A DNA stretch of 64,000 nucleotides from Capsicum annuum (lineage: Eukaryota > Streptophyta > Magnoliopsida > Solanales > Solanaceae), in NCBI RefSeq assembly GCF_002878395.1, contig NC_061122.1:75473294-75537293 (forward strand). Reading direction: 5' to 3'. Each line of letters opens with the position of its first letter. Position 1 is the stretch's first letter. Of this stretch, positions 32,521 to 45,499 are shown piece after piece. A model generated the notes under the pieces. It worked only from the letters and a program-made list of their open reading frames with translations, did not search any database and was not told where the DNA came from. The position numbers were made by a program, and so were the translations under genes.

Positions 32521-33440
32521 AAATTAATCTACTAAGTCAACATGGGTAATAAAGCTGCGATGGATGAGAAACACTAAACTAAACACAGATAATAACCTTC
32601 CATTCGAATAAAGCTCTAAATTTAATTGACAAAGTAGATTTAGCCAAATCACGACCACTGCAAAAATAACTAGATCAACCATAATACCTTCCTTAGTCAC
32701 CACATGACTCAAGAAAGAAATTGTCTCCAGCCAAAACTCATACTTAGAGAACTTGGCATAAAACTTCTCATCCCTTAATCTCTAAAACACAATTTGTAAA
32801 TGCTCTTCATGCTCAGCCTCACGCTTGGAATAAACCAAGATATCATCAATAAATAAAATGATGAAAGAGTTAACATACGGTCAAAACACACGGTTTATCA
32901 ACTGCATGAATAAGGCTGGGGCATTGGTCAACCCAAAAGACATGACCAAGAACTTATAATGACCATATTGAGTTTGAAAAGCTATCTTCGAAATATCTAA
33001 AGCTCTGATCCTCAATTGGTGATAATCAAATCTCAAATCAAGCTTTGAACACACTGCAACACCACACTGCAACACCCTGAAGTTGATCAAATAAGTCATA
33101 AATAATAGGAAGGCGATACTTATTCTTAACCATTATCTTGTTTAATTGTCAATAATCAATACACATTTGCATTGACCCATCTTTTTTCTTCAAGGACAAG
33201 ATAGGCGAACCCCAAGGTTATACACTAGGTTGGATAAATCCCTTATCCAACAACTCCTGGATCTTATCATTAAATTCCACTAACTCGACTGGTGCTATCC
33301 TGTAAAGAGGAATAAAAATAGGCTTGGTTCCTAACTCAACATCAATGAAAAAATTAATATCACGGTCCGAAGGCATACTACATATAGTTGTAGGGAACAA
33401 ATCTATAAACTCAAGGATAATAACAATATAATTCATGAAA
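32521..33440 (-). pseudogene. Reverse transcriptase pseudogene of Tekay-A
   Basis: Copies the element RNA in the particle. The frame 33436-33218 reads the RT lead-in MPSDRDINFFIDVELGTKP, YRIAPVELVEF and ELLDKGFIQPSV. After a gap, 33099-32881 reads [16 protein letters not shown] (first catalytic Asp in KLDLR), [20 protein letters not shown] and [20 protein letters not shown]. The second catalytic pair FIDDI is at 32853-32839, followed by [14 protein letters not shown]. So both active-site blocks are kept although stops (e.g. ~33105, ~32780) break the frame. The 3' part [14 protein letters not shown] is the connection region. Confidence 0.85.
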
Positions 33441-33559
33441 GGAGGTGAAACAACACTAGTATCACGAATATGAGAAAAATAAGATTAACATCCCCTCTTA
33501 CATAAGATATTACCCTCTTAGGAACCGAATGAAGAGAAATCTTCGAAGCTATCCTTGGC

Positions 33560-33840
33560 ACTTCCAACGAAACTAAAGTCATGGTCTTCGAAAATTAATA
33601 TAGGACAACATGATAAGAGGCCAACCACTTAATACATAAAATAACATCGAAATCCACCATATCTAACACAAGAAAATTTACCCAAGTCTCATGCCTAGCA
33701 AACGTCACAACACAAGATTGGTATACCCGTTCCACAACTAATTGAATCAAAAATAAAGTAAAATATCCAAACATATCAGAGAATGTTGACCCGAGATCAT
33801 ATAACACTGATGCATATATGAAATAAATGGGGATGATACC
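33560..33840 (-). pseudogene. Protease pseudogene of Tekay-A
   Basis: 33807-33595 reads MLYDLGSTFSDMFGYF, where the family has a V..DSGATHSF-type block, so the catalytic Asp is kept and Ser is Leu. The typical end block is present as FDVILCIKWLASYHVVL (family form FDVILGMDWLS.YHA.L). It is one open frame of 70 codons lying between zinc knuckle and RT. Confidence 0.78.
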
Positions 33841-34019
33841 TGTGATAACAATATTTGTTGCCTCAGCCTTAGGCCTGACTAGTATAGCATAACAATAACC
33901 ACAACCACTAGCTAGCTGAGTAGCCCCACAACCACCACTATAGGCTGTACCACCTCTACTTGTTGTACCTCAGGTAGTACCCTTACCTCTCACAACAAAA
34001 ATAAGAGTAGCTCAAATCA

Positions 34020-35000
34020 TATTTTAGGGACATTCTTTTGATAAATAGCCGACCTCATGACGCACATAACATGTTATATGGCCTAACTTAATAGGAGAAA
34101 ATACCATTATACCTGAATAACTATCCTAAACTACTAAATTAGAAGATCTATCAGCCAAACTCTTTAAGGTCATCTAAACAGGCATACCCTAATACCCATG
34201 AGAACCTTTGAAATCTTTACTACGTCGAGCTTGACCTCTAAACTTATGAAAATGGTGCACCATCTTGATGTCTCCCTGAGATGCTCAAAGAATGCCCTCC
34301 ATTATCTTTGTATGATCCACAATACTAAAAAAAGATGCTCCAAATACAACCATCTATGATATAGCCAACTGATGGAAGACATTCAATCGATTTATGAACT
34401 TTTGAATCTTCTAAGACTGGTGGAAATGCTAGCTTATAAATATCTAGTCAAGGTATAGAAACATGTCTCATACTCTGCATAGTCATGGAGCCCTGCTCCA
34501 CGTGATAAAACTCGTCACTTATCTGATCTCTTAGATTCTAAGATATAAATCTCTCTAAAAAAGAATTGACAAACTAATTCCACTTTATCTCAGGAGAATC
34601 AAGAGGTCTACAAACAATAGCCAATATTTACCAATTGATGGCAACATCTCTAAAATAATAGGTAGTATAAGTGATCCCATGCGACTCCAACAAACCTAAA
34701 TTATGTGACTTCCTACAATAGTCGATCAAAAAATTATAGGAATGCTTATCCACAACACCACTATATGTGAGAGGTTCCAAATGTATTAATATCTCAAATC
34801 TTTTCTGATCCCTAGAAGACATAACTATACTCATAATTATTATAGGCATAGTGAATCTGGAAAGCTGAGATCCCAAATGAGCAGGTAATATAAATAAAGG
34901 CTGAACTCTCAAACAATAAAAACTATATTCAGATGTCAAAACCAAAGAAGGAATAAAATGCGACATCTGAGGAGTTCACAAACAAGAAGTAGGTGCAACT
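34020..35000 (-). pseudogene. gag: gag pseudogene of Tekay-A with decayed zinc knuckle
   Basis: The frame 34966-34628 carries the capsid words LEPLTYSGVVDKHSYNFLID, CRKSHNLGLLESHGI and YYFRDVAINW, where the family has an F.G...P..A..FL pattern followed by a GDA..WW pattern. The following ~500 bases hold further capsid fragments with stops. A zinc-knuckle remnant near 34075-34027 reads CYVRHEVGYLSKECP, in which the second Cys and the His of CX2CX4HX4C are changed. The start is not clear; the leader 35001-35493 has no recognisable coding. Confidence 0.75.
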
Positions 35001-35493
35001 AGAGGATCTGCACTCTAAATTGGCGGAAAACCTGGCATAACAAAAGGAAAACCCTCTAAACGAGTCAAAAATACACCAACAACCCCTATAAGACTAGGGA
35101 AGAAGAACTTAGAATAATTAAAGATGAACCAGCACCCGTAACATTTTCAACTTGAGCCTCAGGGAAAAGTCCCTTAGCACTTCTCTTAAATGGGGCTGAT
35201 CCATGGGCCCATCCAATTTATCAAGTCCATGTATGACTCGAGACACGCCCTTTGGGTTTTATATGAATATCTACTCTCGCGGAACCAAGTAAACACCATT
35301 TACATAGTAAGAGTAAAACACAACTTAGATCACATTGTTTTGAAGAATTTTTCTTGATAAGGGATAAAATGAGGTAAGTTTCCTAAGGACATCCTCTAGC
35401 CTCTCGAACATAGATATAAACATCTAAATATAGATTTATAAAAGTCTATTAGACATCTTATTCTTAAACCATTGTGACAAATGAAACCTAGCT

Positions 35494-35505
35494 GCTCTGA
35501 TATGA
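35494..35505 (-). other. tRNA-Met-type primer-binding site of Tekay-A
   Basis: Minus strand TCATATCAGAGC compares with the chromovirus form TGGTATCAGAGC (10 of 12). It lies just inside the LTR end. Confidence 0.72.
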
Positions 35506-35506
35506 A

Positions 35507-38360
35507 TTTTTCATGACCCAAAAATAATGGGTCTTGATGGCACTCATTGCGACGAACCTCGACAAGTAACCATATCACCTAAGTTATATACAAAAGGTAA
35601 AAAGACAAAAATAACCCTATCGTAAGGCTTTTTAAAAAAGTTGAACCATATAAGTATAACAAATGAAAAAATAACCAAAAACAAGAATGCTGCCATAATT
35701 CACAATACCTGATTTAAACAATATTAGAATGTATCTAGTACAACTCGAATCTAAATAAAGTATATAAGAAATCTAATTGACATAACCCTATCACGAGAAA
35801 CAACTAAATACATAGTCTAATGATAGAGAAAAATAGTAGAAGACATCCGAACTCATGAAAATCATCCACTACCTTGAAAGCTCCAATAATCTCTTGAGTC
35901 TAGTAATATGGGGCACACCCAAACCTGAATCTAGCCTAAAAGGTTATAGTAGCACTGAGTATGGTTCACTTGTACTTAATAGGTATTATAGGCAAACTGA
36001 GCCAAGTAGAAATTAAAGCATAAAAAATAGACTCTAAGGGTGCATCACATACAACCTAAAAATATCCCATAATGATACCCCACACCGCTTGCACTAATAG
36101 TTCTAATACATATATATCATATATATTACAACAAACACAGAAAAGAATATAGTATATAAAATATAAATAGGATAAGAAATAACAATATACATACAAGATC
36201 ATTGGGTACAAGTATAAGATTATAGAAAAATTAGATAGGTATTAAGTCAAAGTGAAAATTCAATTACATCATAGCCATATTTAAGTAAATAGAATAAGAA
36301 AGATGATGATGATAAAAATAATGATGCACGATATTTTCGCACAACCTCAGTATATATCTTTGGAGGCAAGTCTCCTGACGTAGGACCCAGTGGGTTAGTT
36401 AACCCAGATATAATCTATATACCATATCTTCTCCCCAACATATCCTGTAGGGAGGGTTTTATAAGATGTCATAATATCTCCTTCTCAACGTATCCCTTTG
36501 GAATGGAGTTTGAAAAGGTCATGCCAGTGTTTCTCAGATATTTCCACATTGGTACCAATGTTTGATGAATAAGTAATATATGAGGATGTAATGCTCACAA
36601 TCCATCATAATTAGTATTTCCACAACCAACCAGATTATGTATTTGTATAACCAACTATAATGATGTATATCCCCAACCATCCACAATGATATAATCCTTA
36701 ACCTCATAAGCTAATATCTACTCATTATTTCTACCATACATGAAAATTCACATGGTTCACATGCCAAATAAAGTATGAAATAATTCAATACATAAATGGT
36801 ACAAAAATATGTATTTCAAGAACACAAAATAATTATTCGCATGTATTAAGATATCAATATCACACAGGATCCCACACGATCACACATATAACATAATATC
36901 TCAAATTCAATAATTACATCACACATAGGCCTCCCACGAGAACAACATACTAAGATAGACAAATTCATGAGTAGATCGCATACCGTTAACATACATTTTG
37001 TACATATATTAACCACCCAACTCAGTTTGAAAGTGTTAAGTGATAACCTATATCAAAGGCCAAAATTGATCTTTTAAACTTAAAAAACAAGGCCTTACAC
37101 CTTACGAACGGACCAAAAATCAACTAAAATATTAAAATATAGAGTCTATATGTCAAAAGGAAGCCAATGATAATGATATTGCATAGTTGTAGTTTGGGGT
37201 TAAAACAGAATCCCATAACAACTTTTTAAAAATAAGAGAAAAATTATAACTTTATTTAAAAAATATTTTCCTCAAACTTTTAGGAACATACAGACAAAAA
37301 CCCATGTTAAAGCGTGATTAAAATGATGTACTAATTGAAGTAAAACCATTATTAAACATTACCATGTAAAACATTCAATATCTATTTTAAAATCAATAAT
37401 CAAAGATTTTTTGAAGGTGAAATCAAGAGGAATTAAGAAATTGTAGGTTTACGTACATTATTCAAGTGAAAAGGATTGAAATTAGGGTTGGGGTTTTGAG
37501 ATATTAATCAAAAAATTCAATTAAGAAAAGAGTGAATTCTTACCTTAAATTTGTAAGTGAATCAAGTGATGGATGTTAATCTAGCTTCCCAAGCACCTAC
37601 AAACTTTAATTTTGAGCACTCACACTATTTTAGTATTTTTTCTACCGAGGTATGGGTGAAAAATAAACTACTTCGTGATCTAAGGGATCTATTTATACCC
37701 CTTTCATGTAAACAGGTGCTGCAATTGCACACCATAGAGGAAAGAGAAGTTATGGTAATTGCCAACAACCTTAGTGTAATCGTACTACCCTCTCTGCACA
37801 CACTAGTTTAATCACCACTCAAGTGGTGTGATCACAGATGCACCAGAAATCAACTGAAACTTGGAAATTTATCAACGTTTCCACCAATGCCTCGAGATTT
37901 TTTTAAATCTAATATACGTAAATAAACTATGTAAAAACCTAAATTAAATGCTTCAGTCTCAGTAGCAATATCATACTTTTTAAAAGACATTGTTTTCACA
38001 AAGTTGATCCTCGAATCCAGAAATCATAATTTTCCAAATCAAGGGTCGAAATGAGGTTTAAAAGCCATAAAACCAAAAATGAATATGTTACCACCATAAA
38101 ATAAATATTTCATATCTATTTCAATATTCCTTTCTGCCATTCGTCATATGGATCAAATGATAATCACCAAATTCTATAAAGGCTCTGGAAGCCGTCAGAA
38201 GCCATAATATTGCATAAAAGGCACCAAAAAACATCATAAACTAAGTCAATCACTCCGACAAGACAAAAATACCACAATGATACTATGGGATGGGGTAATA
38301 TAGCCAAATCACACAAAAACACATTTTTCACATATAACATTAAAAATTCAGGTTGTTACA
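35507..38360 (-). repeat. 5' LTR of Tekay-A
   Basis: About 2.85 kb, starting TGTAACAACC at 38360 and ending near 35507-35511 (TGGGTCATGA). A TATA box (TATAAATA, minus strand) is at 37697-37690. The word cluster TGCAATTGCAC/TGTGATCAC at ~37715-37850 lies directly upstream in element sense. 37545-38300 is repeated at 2276-3075. The frame 37557-37811 is antisense LTR sequence, not a gene. Confidence 0.8.
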
Positions 38361-40130
38361 TTTTGAACTTTGGGTTGAGAGAGTTTTTGGAAATTACTTA
38401 CATCTTCTAGCCTGGGTTAGCTCCAAATTACTATTTCAACTATTGTTTTTTAAAACCCATTAAATTGTGATTTCAAAAGTGAAAATTTTGGATTTTGGTT
38501 AAAAGGCTAAAATAGATTTTCTCTAATTTAAATCCTATTTGTAACCTATTTTTACTTGGGTTTTGTACTATGGGTTTCTTTGATTAAGGGTAATATATTT
38601 TGAAACTAAAATATAGGTTTTACCCTTTTGTTTCAGAAACTCATTTTGGGGGCCCTTTTTAGACCAACTTGAAAATAAGCAATACAAGCGTTGTTAGCTT
38701 CATTTTGATGCATAGATTCTATATTTTTATATTTTGGTTTATTTTGAGGTTGTTCGGGATGGGGAAAGCTCCACATGGAAGGTTTTATGCTTTGATTTCA
38801 TCATCACAAAGCAGGTTATGGCTTAACTTTCTCTAAATATTACTGGTTAGTTAATATTTATATAAAAACATGTTATAAGTAAGGGTAATAATCAAGGATA
38901 TTATATTATTACAATCGTGTGCCCTTGTGGGGGCTTATATTCCTGTTATTGGTAATTTTGTGATAATAATTGCTATATATTGCCCATGTATGGGGAGGTG
39001 GGTTATCAAAATTACTCTCCTGGCGTATGCATTTTGTTGTTTCTTCTTGGTATAAATATCAACATTAGGGTTAATATGATATTAATGATGTGTTACTTTT
39101 TCACTCTAATCGTACATTGCTTATACTAAATCATGGTTCATTGACTTAATGAGCATTTTATGAGTTCACATGTACTTGTATTGACTTGGCATTATGATTT
39201 TTAGACTGGTTACATTATGAGAATTAAATCTTTATATTATACATACATTCATGAGATATTTATACCATTGTGCAAACACTGATTTTGGCTGAAATAAGAA
39301 ATTTTTACAAAACCCTCTATCGTTGCCCAGGATTCAAAGAGGAGATATGGATGTTGAGAATGAGATTTAAGTATTGAAATAGTATATGAGTAGCGTACCA
39401 CCTACGGGTCCTACCTGGAAATGCTAAGGATCAATAGGTGAATATGAAATTTATGCAATAACCTTAGCCACATCATATCATCGTTATAATTATATTTCTT
39501 ACATTATGCATCTTTAGTGTTGTATTTTTATATTTAATTTGATGCATATCCATTTTGTTCTTTTTACATACCTGTTAGTGGAGATATTGTGAGTGACCAT
39601 TTGGGACATTTTTTTACTGCAGGTAACATTCTCATAGTATGTATTTATGCATCTTAACTTCTACTTTGTTCAATTTACCTATGATACCTACTAAGTACCA
39701 GCAGACCATACTCATTTATATTGGGCCCTTATTAGTGTTGATCTAGGTAAGAGTGCATTGCATATGATTTTGAAACTTTGCAATATTGGATTCTCGATTC
39801 CCTCAATGTTATCCTTAGGCCTGTTATCCATTTTATATCTATTTTTTGTTAAGAGACAGACTTGTAGTGTGTCAGATTCACCAGTTGTAATTTTAAATTT
39901 TTAGTTGTATTAGATTGTTCTTACACTGTCATGCTGGGTTTTTGGATGGTTTTTTGTATATATTATTGCTAAAATTTCTATTATAATTATAAATGTATGG
40001 TTTGAGTTTGCTCTGAAGTCTTACCTTGGGGATTGTGTTATAATTTTTTTATTACATATCAGTTCGGGTGATTATCTTACTTATCAAAGGCTAGCAACGA
40101 TAAGTGTGATAATGACCTTAGTTTCTGGAT
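38361..40130 (+). repeat. LTR1 of W, 5' truncated
   Basis: Collinear by eye with 41942-43742: GGATTTCATCATCAC-type word (38795 and 42396), AACTTTCT.C, GTTAATATTTATATAAAA, and CTATGATACCTACTAAGTAC (39679, 43311). About 755 bases of the LTR start are missing at the Tekay-A junction. The 3' end is near 40130. Confidence 0.75.
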
Positions 40131-40169
40131 TATTTTTTAAAATAGAACTTCTAGTGGAGTGGTAGGAGG

Positions 40170-41160
40170 AAGGATAAAGATGATTTCGTTGTTTGTTTTC
40201 TATGTTGGCATAAGTGCTAGGTTGAAAATTTAAGGCTTGATGGTTTTCTTTAGAGATTACCCATTCTCAAATAGAAGTGTAAGCGAATCACCATGGAATT
40301 TGTGACTCGGTCTCCTCGTGATTTTGAATATGTATCTAAAAATTTCATTCATATTTAGGTTTTCATTAATGTCGAGAGGTTATATGTATCTATGTTTGTG
40401 AGATAGTTCAGTTCTTTTGCATACCAGTTTCTATTATCTCTAATAGAGGTTTAGTCTTCACATCTCATTTTTTGAAGGAATTTCATAAGGACTTGGAAAC
40501 CAAGTTGATTTTAGTACAACTTTTAACCCCAGACCTATGGTTAGTCAAAAAGGACTATTTTTGTTTTTGATGATATGCTTCGTAGCTGTGTTATTGAATT
40601 TGTAGGTTAGGAGCAGCAATATTTAAACATGGAAAATTTTACATGTAATAATATCTACCATTCTAGTATTAAGATGGCATCTTTTGAGGATTTATATAAT
40701 AGGTATTTTCGCTCATTGATTGAATGGTTTGAGGTTTCTAAGATTAGACCTCAAGGTATATACCTACTTTGTGAATCTTTGAATAGTGTTTGGGTCAATA
40801 AGGCTAGTCTTATTCAAACTATTAAAGATGTAACTTATAAGTTAGCATTCCCCCCAAATCTTTCACTTATTCAATAAGTATTTTATATATCCATGCTACG
40901 ATGTTGTATTAAAACTAGTTCTCATGTCCTTCGATAGAATACATTGCGGTTAAATTAGAGGTTGTCCTTTGTTGATGAGCCAGTATCTATTTTAGCCTAG
41001 GATTTTAGGCAGTTACATTCTGGAGATGTTCCACTTGCTAAGGCTCAGTGGAGACACCGTCCTATAAAATAGGCTACTTGGGAGGTCGAGTTCGACATGT
41101 GTAGTAGCTATCAGAAACTTTTTGTTGATTAAGGTATTTTTCTTGCCATTGGTTCAAGGA
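40170..41160 (+). pseudogene. Integrase to chromodomain-side remnant of W
   Basis: Pieces in order: the end of the zinc region (DDFVVCFLCWHKC, ~40180-40218), CKRITMEFVTRSPRDFEYVS (~40279-40338, the start of the catalytic core with Glu where Asp is usual), SIISNRG-type second site with Asn for Asp, MENFTCNNIYHSSIKMASFE with DLYNR (40629-40703), EWFEVSKIRPQGIYLLCESL, a deletion, then DVTYKLAFPPNLSLI (40828-40872) and VFYISMLRC. The last two match the segment just before the chromodomain. Further fragments to ~41160 include QWRHRP-like and ATWEVE-like words. Non-functional. Confidence 0.75.
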
Positions 41161-41186
41161 CGAACTACAATCTTAGTGGTGCATAT

Positions 41187-43742
41187 TGTAAGGACTTGAT
41201 CAGGCAAACTTTCTTTTTTTTGGTGTGTTTTGACTAATTTACCCCCTCCTATGGTTGCTATGTGATGTTTTTGAGGGTGTGGAGATGGTTGGCCTTATTT
41301 TCAATGCAATTCAAGGAACGATTTGTGAGAGTTTGGTATTTTTAGATTTTAAAAAGGCTTATAGTTAACTTTAGTCAACTTTTGTTATTTTTTATGTCAA
41401 CTGGCAAAACAGACTATGCTAGTAGATTCTAAACATTGATTTTAAATTGGTAATCTGTTTTGTTTGATTTTATAGATTTTGGATCTCATTTTTACCCTTT
41501 CTTCAAAAAATTTTAAAGCTATGTCCCGGGGGTCAATTTCATAAAAATAACCTCTTTTAAAAAATGTAATGTCATAATTTAGTCAGGAACGCCAAATTTA
41601 GTTTTGTTGCATCTTTTGGTTTGCCTTATGGTATTCTGAAAGAATCTCGAGGGCTTGATCAACAACTTTACAATCTTAGAAAAGCTATTGATACAGTAAA
41701 AATCTTGAGCAGCATCTTTTGCAGCCTAGACATCAGTTAAGAAGAGGCCCAACTCGCAGCCTATTATCATTATAGTAGAGCCTGGCACCATTAGCGGTCT
41801 TAGTTTATCATTAGCGAAGATCTTAAGTGGCCTCATATTAGTGGGCTGGGCAACTTAAGAGGTCAACTTACCTCTTATGTGATGACCGCTTTAGCGACCA
41901 AAGCCGGTATAGTATAAAACCATTGTTTTTCATTCTTTTTATTTTTGAGACTTTAAGCTTTTGGTAGAGTGTTTTTTGGCAAATTTCCTCTATCTTTGTT
42001 CATGTGTAATCACCAAATCACTATTTCAATTATTTTACTTTGATTATTGTCGTTTAAAACAAGTTAAATTATGATTTCAATCATGGAATTTGAGGATTTT
42101 AGTTGGATGGCCTAAAATGTTTTATTTTTAAATTTAAAACCCATTTGCAATCCGTTTACTAGATTTTTCTCCTATGGGTTCCTTTAATAATAGAGAGGTG
42201 TTTTAAAATAAAATTCAAATTTTACCCTCTTATTTTTAAAACCCATTTCAGGTGTCCAGTTTGACCCTAACATAAAAATAAGCAATATAGGTATTGTTGG
42301 CTTGCTTTTGATGTATAGATTTTATATTCATATGTTTATTATGATAGTGAGATACATAGGGGGGGAAAGCTCAGCGTGACAGTTCATAGGCTTGGATTTC
42401 ATCATCACGAGATTGGTTAAAGCTTAACTTTCTTCAAACTGGGATGGGTAGTTAATATTTATATAAAAGCATGCTATGTGTATGACAATGGTCATGGAAG
42501 TAATGTTATTGCTTTTGTGTGCCCGTACGGGGGCTTATGTTGTTATTGGTGATTTAAGATAATAATTATTGTGTATGGCTTGTGTTGGTGTCTAATATGA
42601 TTTTGTTGTCTTTTTGTATATAGTTGGTTGTTTCCTTTATGGTAAAAAATCCTAAGTTAGGGTTAATGTGATATTAGTGATGTCTCTTCTTGCATATTTT
42701 TCACAGTAATGGCACATGACTTATACTAAATCATTGATGTTTGACATATTGAGTGGATTTTGAGCTCACGTGCATGTATATTTGTTGGAATTGAGCTATT
42801 CATACTAGTTTGGTAATGAGAATTACATCCTCATATCATATATACAGTCATGAGATATTGGAACCGTTATGGAAACACCGAATTTGATAGAAATAAGATA
42901 GTTTTTAAAAACACTCTATTGTATCCCATAAGTCGAAGATAAATATGGATATTTAGATAGGAATTTATGTATTGAGATATTATATGGGTTAAGAAGCCCC
43001 CATGGGTCCTAGCTTAAAGTAATGAGGCTCAGTAGGTTTATATAGATGTTATGTGATAACCCTAGCCATATAACATCATCATTATCATCATTATTGTATT
43101 TCATACATTATGTATCTTAAGTGTTGCAATTTATTCTTAATTGATATACATCCATTATGTATCTTTTATGTACCTATTTTCTTGCATATATGCTATATTT
43201 AGACTTGATAGTGGACATAGTGCGAGCTACTATTTAGGACATTTTCCAATTATAGGTGTCATGCTCATAGTATGTACTTATGTATCTTATTTCTACTATG
43301 CTCAGTCGACCTATGATACTTACTAAGTACAAGTAGACCATACTCATCCCTAATGTGCCTCTTTCAGCGTAGATATAGGCAAGAGTTATTGGCTACTCTA
43401 CATATTTAGAGTTGACCTTAGACCTTCTCTTTTCCAAATTATGTCTAATTTTGTATTCAAAGACAAACTTATAGTTTTTTGGGTTCCTAGTTGTACACTA
43501 AAATTTTGAGTTGTATTTGATTGTTCATACAATATGGCACTATGTTTATGATGGTTTATGGTATTTAGTTTTACTCAAATTTCCACTATAATTCTAAATG
43601 TATGGTTTGACTTTGCTTTAGAAGTCTCATCTTGGGGATTGCATTTTAATATTTTATTAAATATAAGTTTGGGTGATTGACGTACATGTCCAGGCTTAGC
43701 TTTAATAAGTCCTATGATGATCATAGTTTTTGTGTCTTGGCA
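41187..43742 (+). repeat. LTR2 of W, complete
   Basis: Begins TGTAAGGACTTGATC at 41187, after the purine-rich CTTAGTGGTGCATAT and a TTCAAGGACGAACTA word (41152-41166). It ends GTCTTGGCA at 43742, followed by the PBS; 2556 bases. The word cluster TTAGCGAAG/TTAGCGGTC/TTAGCGACC lies at ~41740-41905, with TATAAAA at 41913-41919. Confidence 0.75.
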
Positions 43743-43744
43743 AT

Positions 43745-43757
43745 TAGTATTAAAGCC
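43745..43757 (+). other. tRNA-Met-type primer-binding site of W
   Basis: TAGTATTAAAGCC, against TGGTATCAGAGCC (10 of 13), two bases after the LTR end. Confidence 0.65.
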
Positions 43758-43939
43758 AGGTTATTGGTATCATCTTCTTAAGAAAAGGGCATCTGGTAGA
43801 GACTCGAAGATCGATAATAGATATCCGTATCTATTTTTGAGAGATTATTCTACATCTTTAGGAAAATTTCTTATTTTATTCCATATCTAGCTTGTTCTTT
43901 CATAGCCTCTATTCTAAACTATGTTTCATTATTTTTTGT

Positions 43940-45480
43940 GTTAATGGTGATGAATAAATTTGGTGAGGCTAGAGATTCTGAGCTAGATTCTAAGGAGGTA
44001 GAATGGACTAGGGGGTCAGTAAGGTGTCAAAGATGTTCTTAAGTTATAGAATGGGCACGAGGATCTTCCTCTTTCAAAGATAGTACTAGGGGGATCTCCC
44101 TTGACTAAGCTAGAAATATGGGTCATACTCATGCTCTACAAAGTTCTTCTATCCAAGTATTATAGAGTTTATTAATTCGTTTGGTGACTCATCAAGAGAG
44201 TTTTCCTTTAGGTTCACCTGGTATTCCTCAAACCCCAAGTGTTGTAGATCAATATATTGCAGATACTCTTTATGGTATTCCATTGGTCTCGAGTGTCATT
44301 CCTTCATCAGTAATGACATATATTTATGGTATCTTGTAAAATATGATTGTTGTCCCATTGTTGTGCTAGTATCTCAGTATACTATTTTGAGTCAAGGACT
44401 TTATCCTTCATCTATACTTCCTTCTTAAGTATAAACACAACCTTCCAGATTCACTATTCATCATGTTGCTTTGAGGTCTTGTTATGTCATTTGAGAATCA
44501 AATGTTGTTTGATAGATTTAATGACTTTGGTTTATCCAAGTTTAGTGGTTCAATGGGTGAGGATGCCTATGAGTTCTTGATATATTACTGAGAGATGTCA
44601 TATAACCTTCGATCACTCATGTTGCATGCAGTTTCTTACACTACCTACCAGCTAAAAGGTGTGGCCATAGATTGGTGGTGGTCACTAATTAGTTGTAGAC
44701 CCCTTGGCACATCTAAGATGACTTAGAATCAGTTTCCATAGGCATTGCTCAAACGGTTTGTACCATACTATTTGAGAGATCATATGAGAGTTGAATTTGA
44801 CCACTTGGAATAAGGCTATATCACTATTTGCGAGTATGAGACATGTTTTTTATACCTTGGCTATATATTTTATTTTCGGTATTGCCATAAAGTTTAAGAC
44901 ATTTCTGAAGTTTGTTAAGGGATTAGATACTACTTTTTGGTTAACTATTTTCCAGATGGTAGTGTCAGGGGCTTTATTTTACCGTGTGGTAAATTATGTG
45001 AATATTACCATGTCTATTCTATGAGCTTCTTATGGAGGCACCTTGAGGGTGCGGTATCTGGGTGGGTTAAGTGGTCACAACCCTCAAGGAAATAATTTTA
45101 GAAGTTTCCATGGGTAACATGGTAGATTAGTGTAGGCTGCTTTATATGGTTTAGGTAATAGGTTATTTGGTTCAACGACTTCGGTTATTTAGGCGTCATC
45201 CCAAAGTTGTATTTTTACATCCATGGTAACTCTTCAGATTAAGTCGAGTAGTATAGGTTAATAAGTGTGTGATGATTTTGGCCATGTTGCTAAGGATTGC
45301 CCTTATTGTATTTTTAGAGCTACTCTTACATAAATAGTGTGAGGTTGCCCTCAGGGTTTTGGAGGTGCTACTAGAGATGTGTGAGGCAGAGATGGTGGTA
45401 CCAGTGTTGATGGTTGCGAGGTTGCTTAGTTTTGTAGTAAACATAACAGTTCTATGATATGCCCACCATACTTGAGGCAG
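43940..45480 (+). pseudogene. gag: gag pseudogene of W
   Basis: Readable capsid words: TYQLKGVAIDWWWSLISC (44641-44694, family form A..WW), KMT.NQFP.ALLKRFVPYYL (~44718-44770), RDHMRVEFDHLE and GYITICEYE (~44780-44840), all in the standard Tekay order. The frame 44791-45024 is a shifted frame over the same region. A zinc-knuckle remnant CDDFGHVAKDCP lies at ~45270-45305, with Phe in place of the second Cys and a shortened spacing. The region from 45310 to 45480 is Gly-rich linker. Stops throughout. Confidence 0.75.
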
Positions 45481-45499
45481 AGGAGTAGAGGCTTTTTAT

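Larger units (their letters stand above)
32096..38360 (-). mobile_element. Tekay/Del-type chromovirus Tekay-A, 5' two-thirds
   Basis: Read on the minus strand: 5' LTR 38360 to ~35507, PBS 35505-35494, gag, zinc knuckle, protease, RT, RNase H. Coding stops at 32096 inside the KAN.V word of RNase H, where element I is inserted. The 3' LTR remnant is at 2276-3075; integrase and the chromodomain are missing from the window. The LTR start TGTAACAACC at 38360 lies directly against LTR1 of W, the likely target. Confidence 0.85.
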
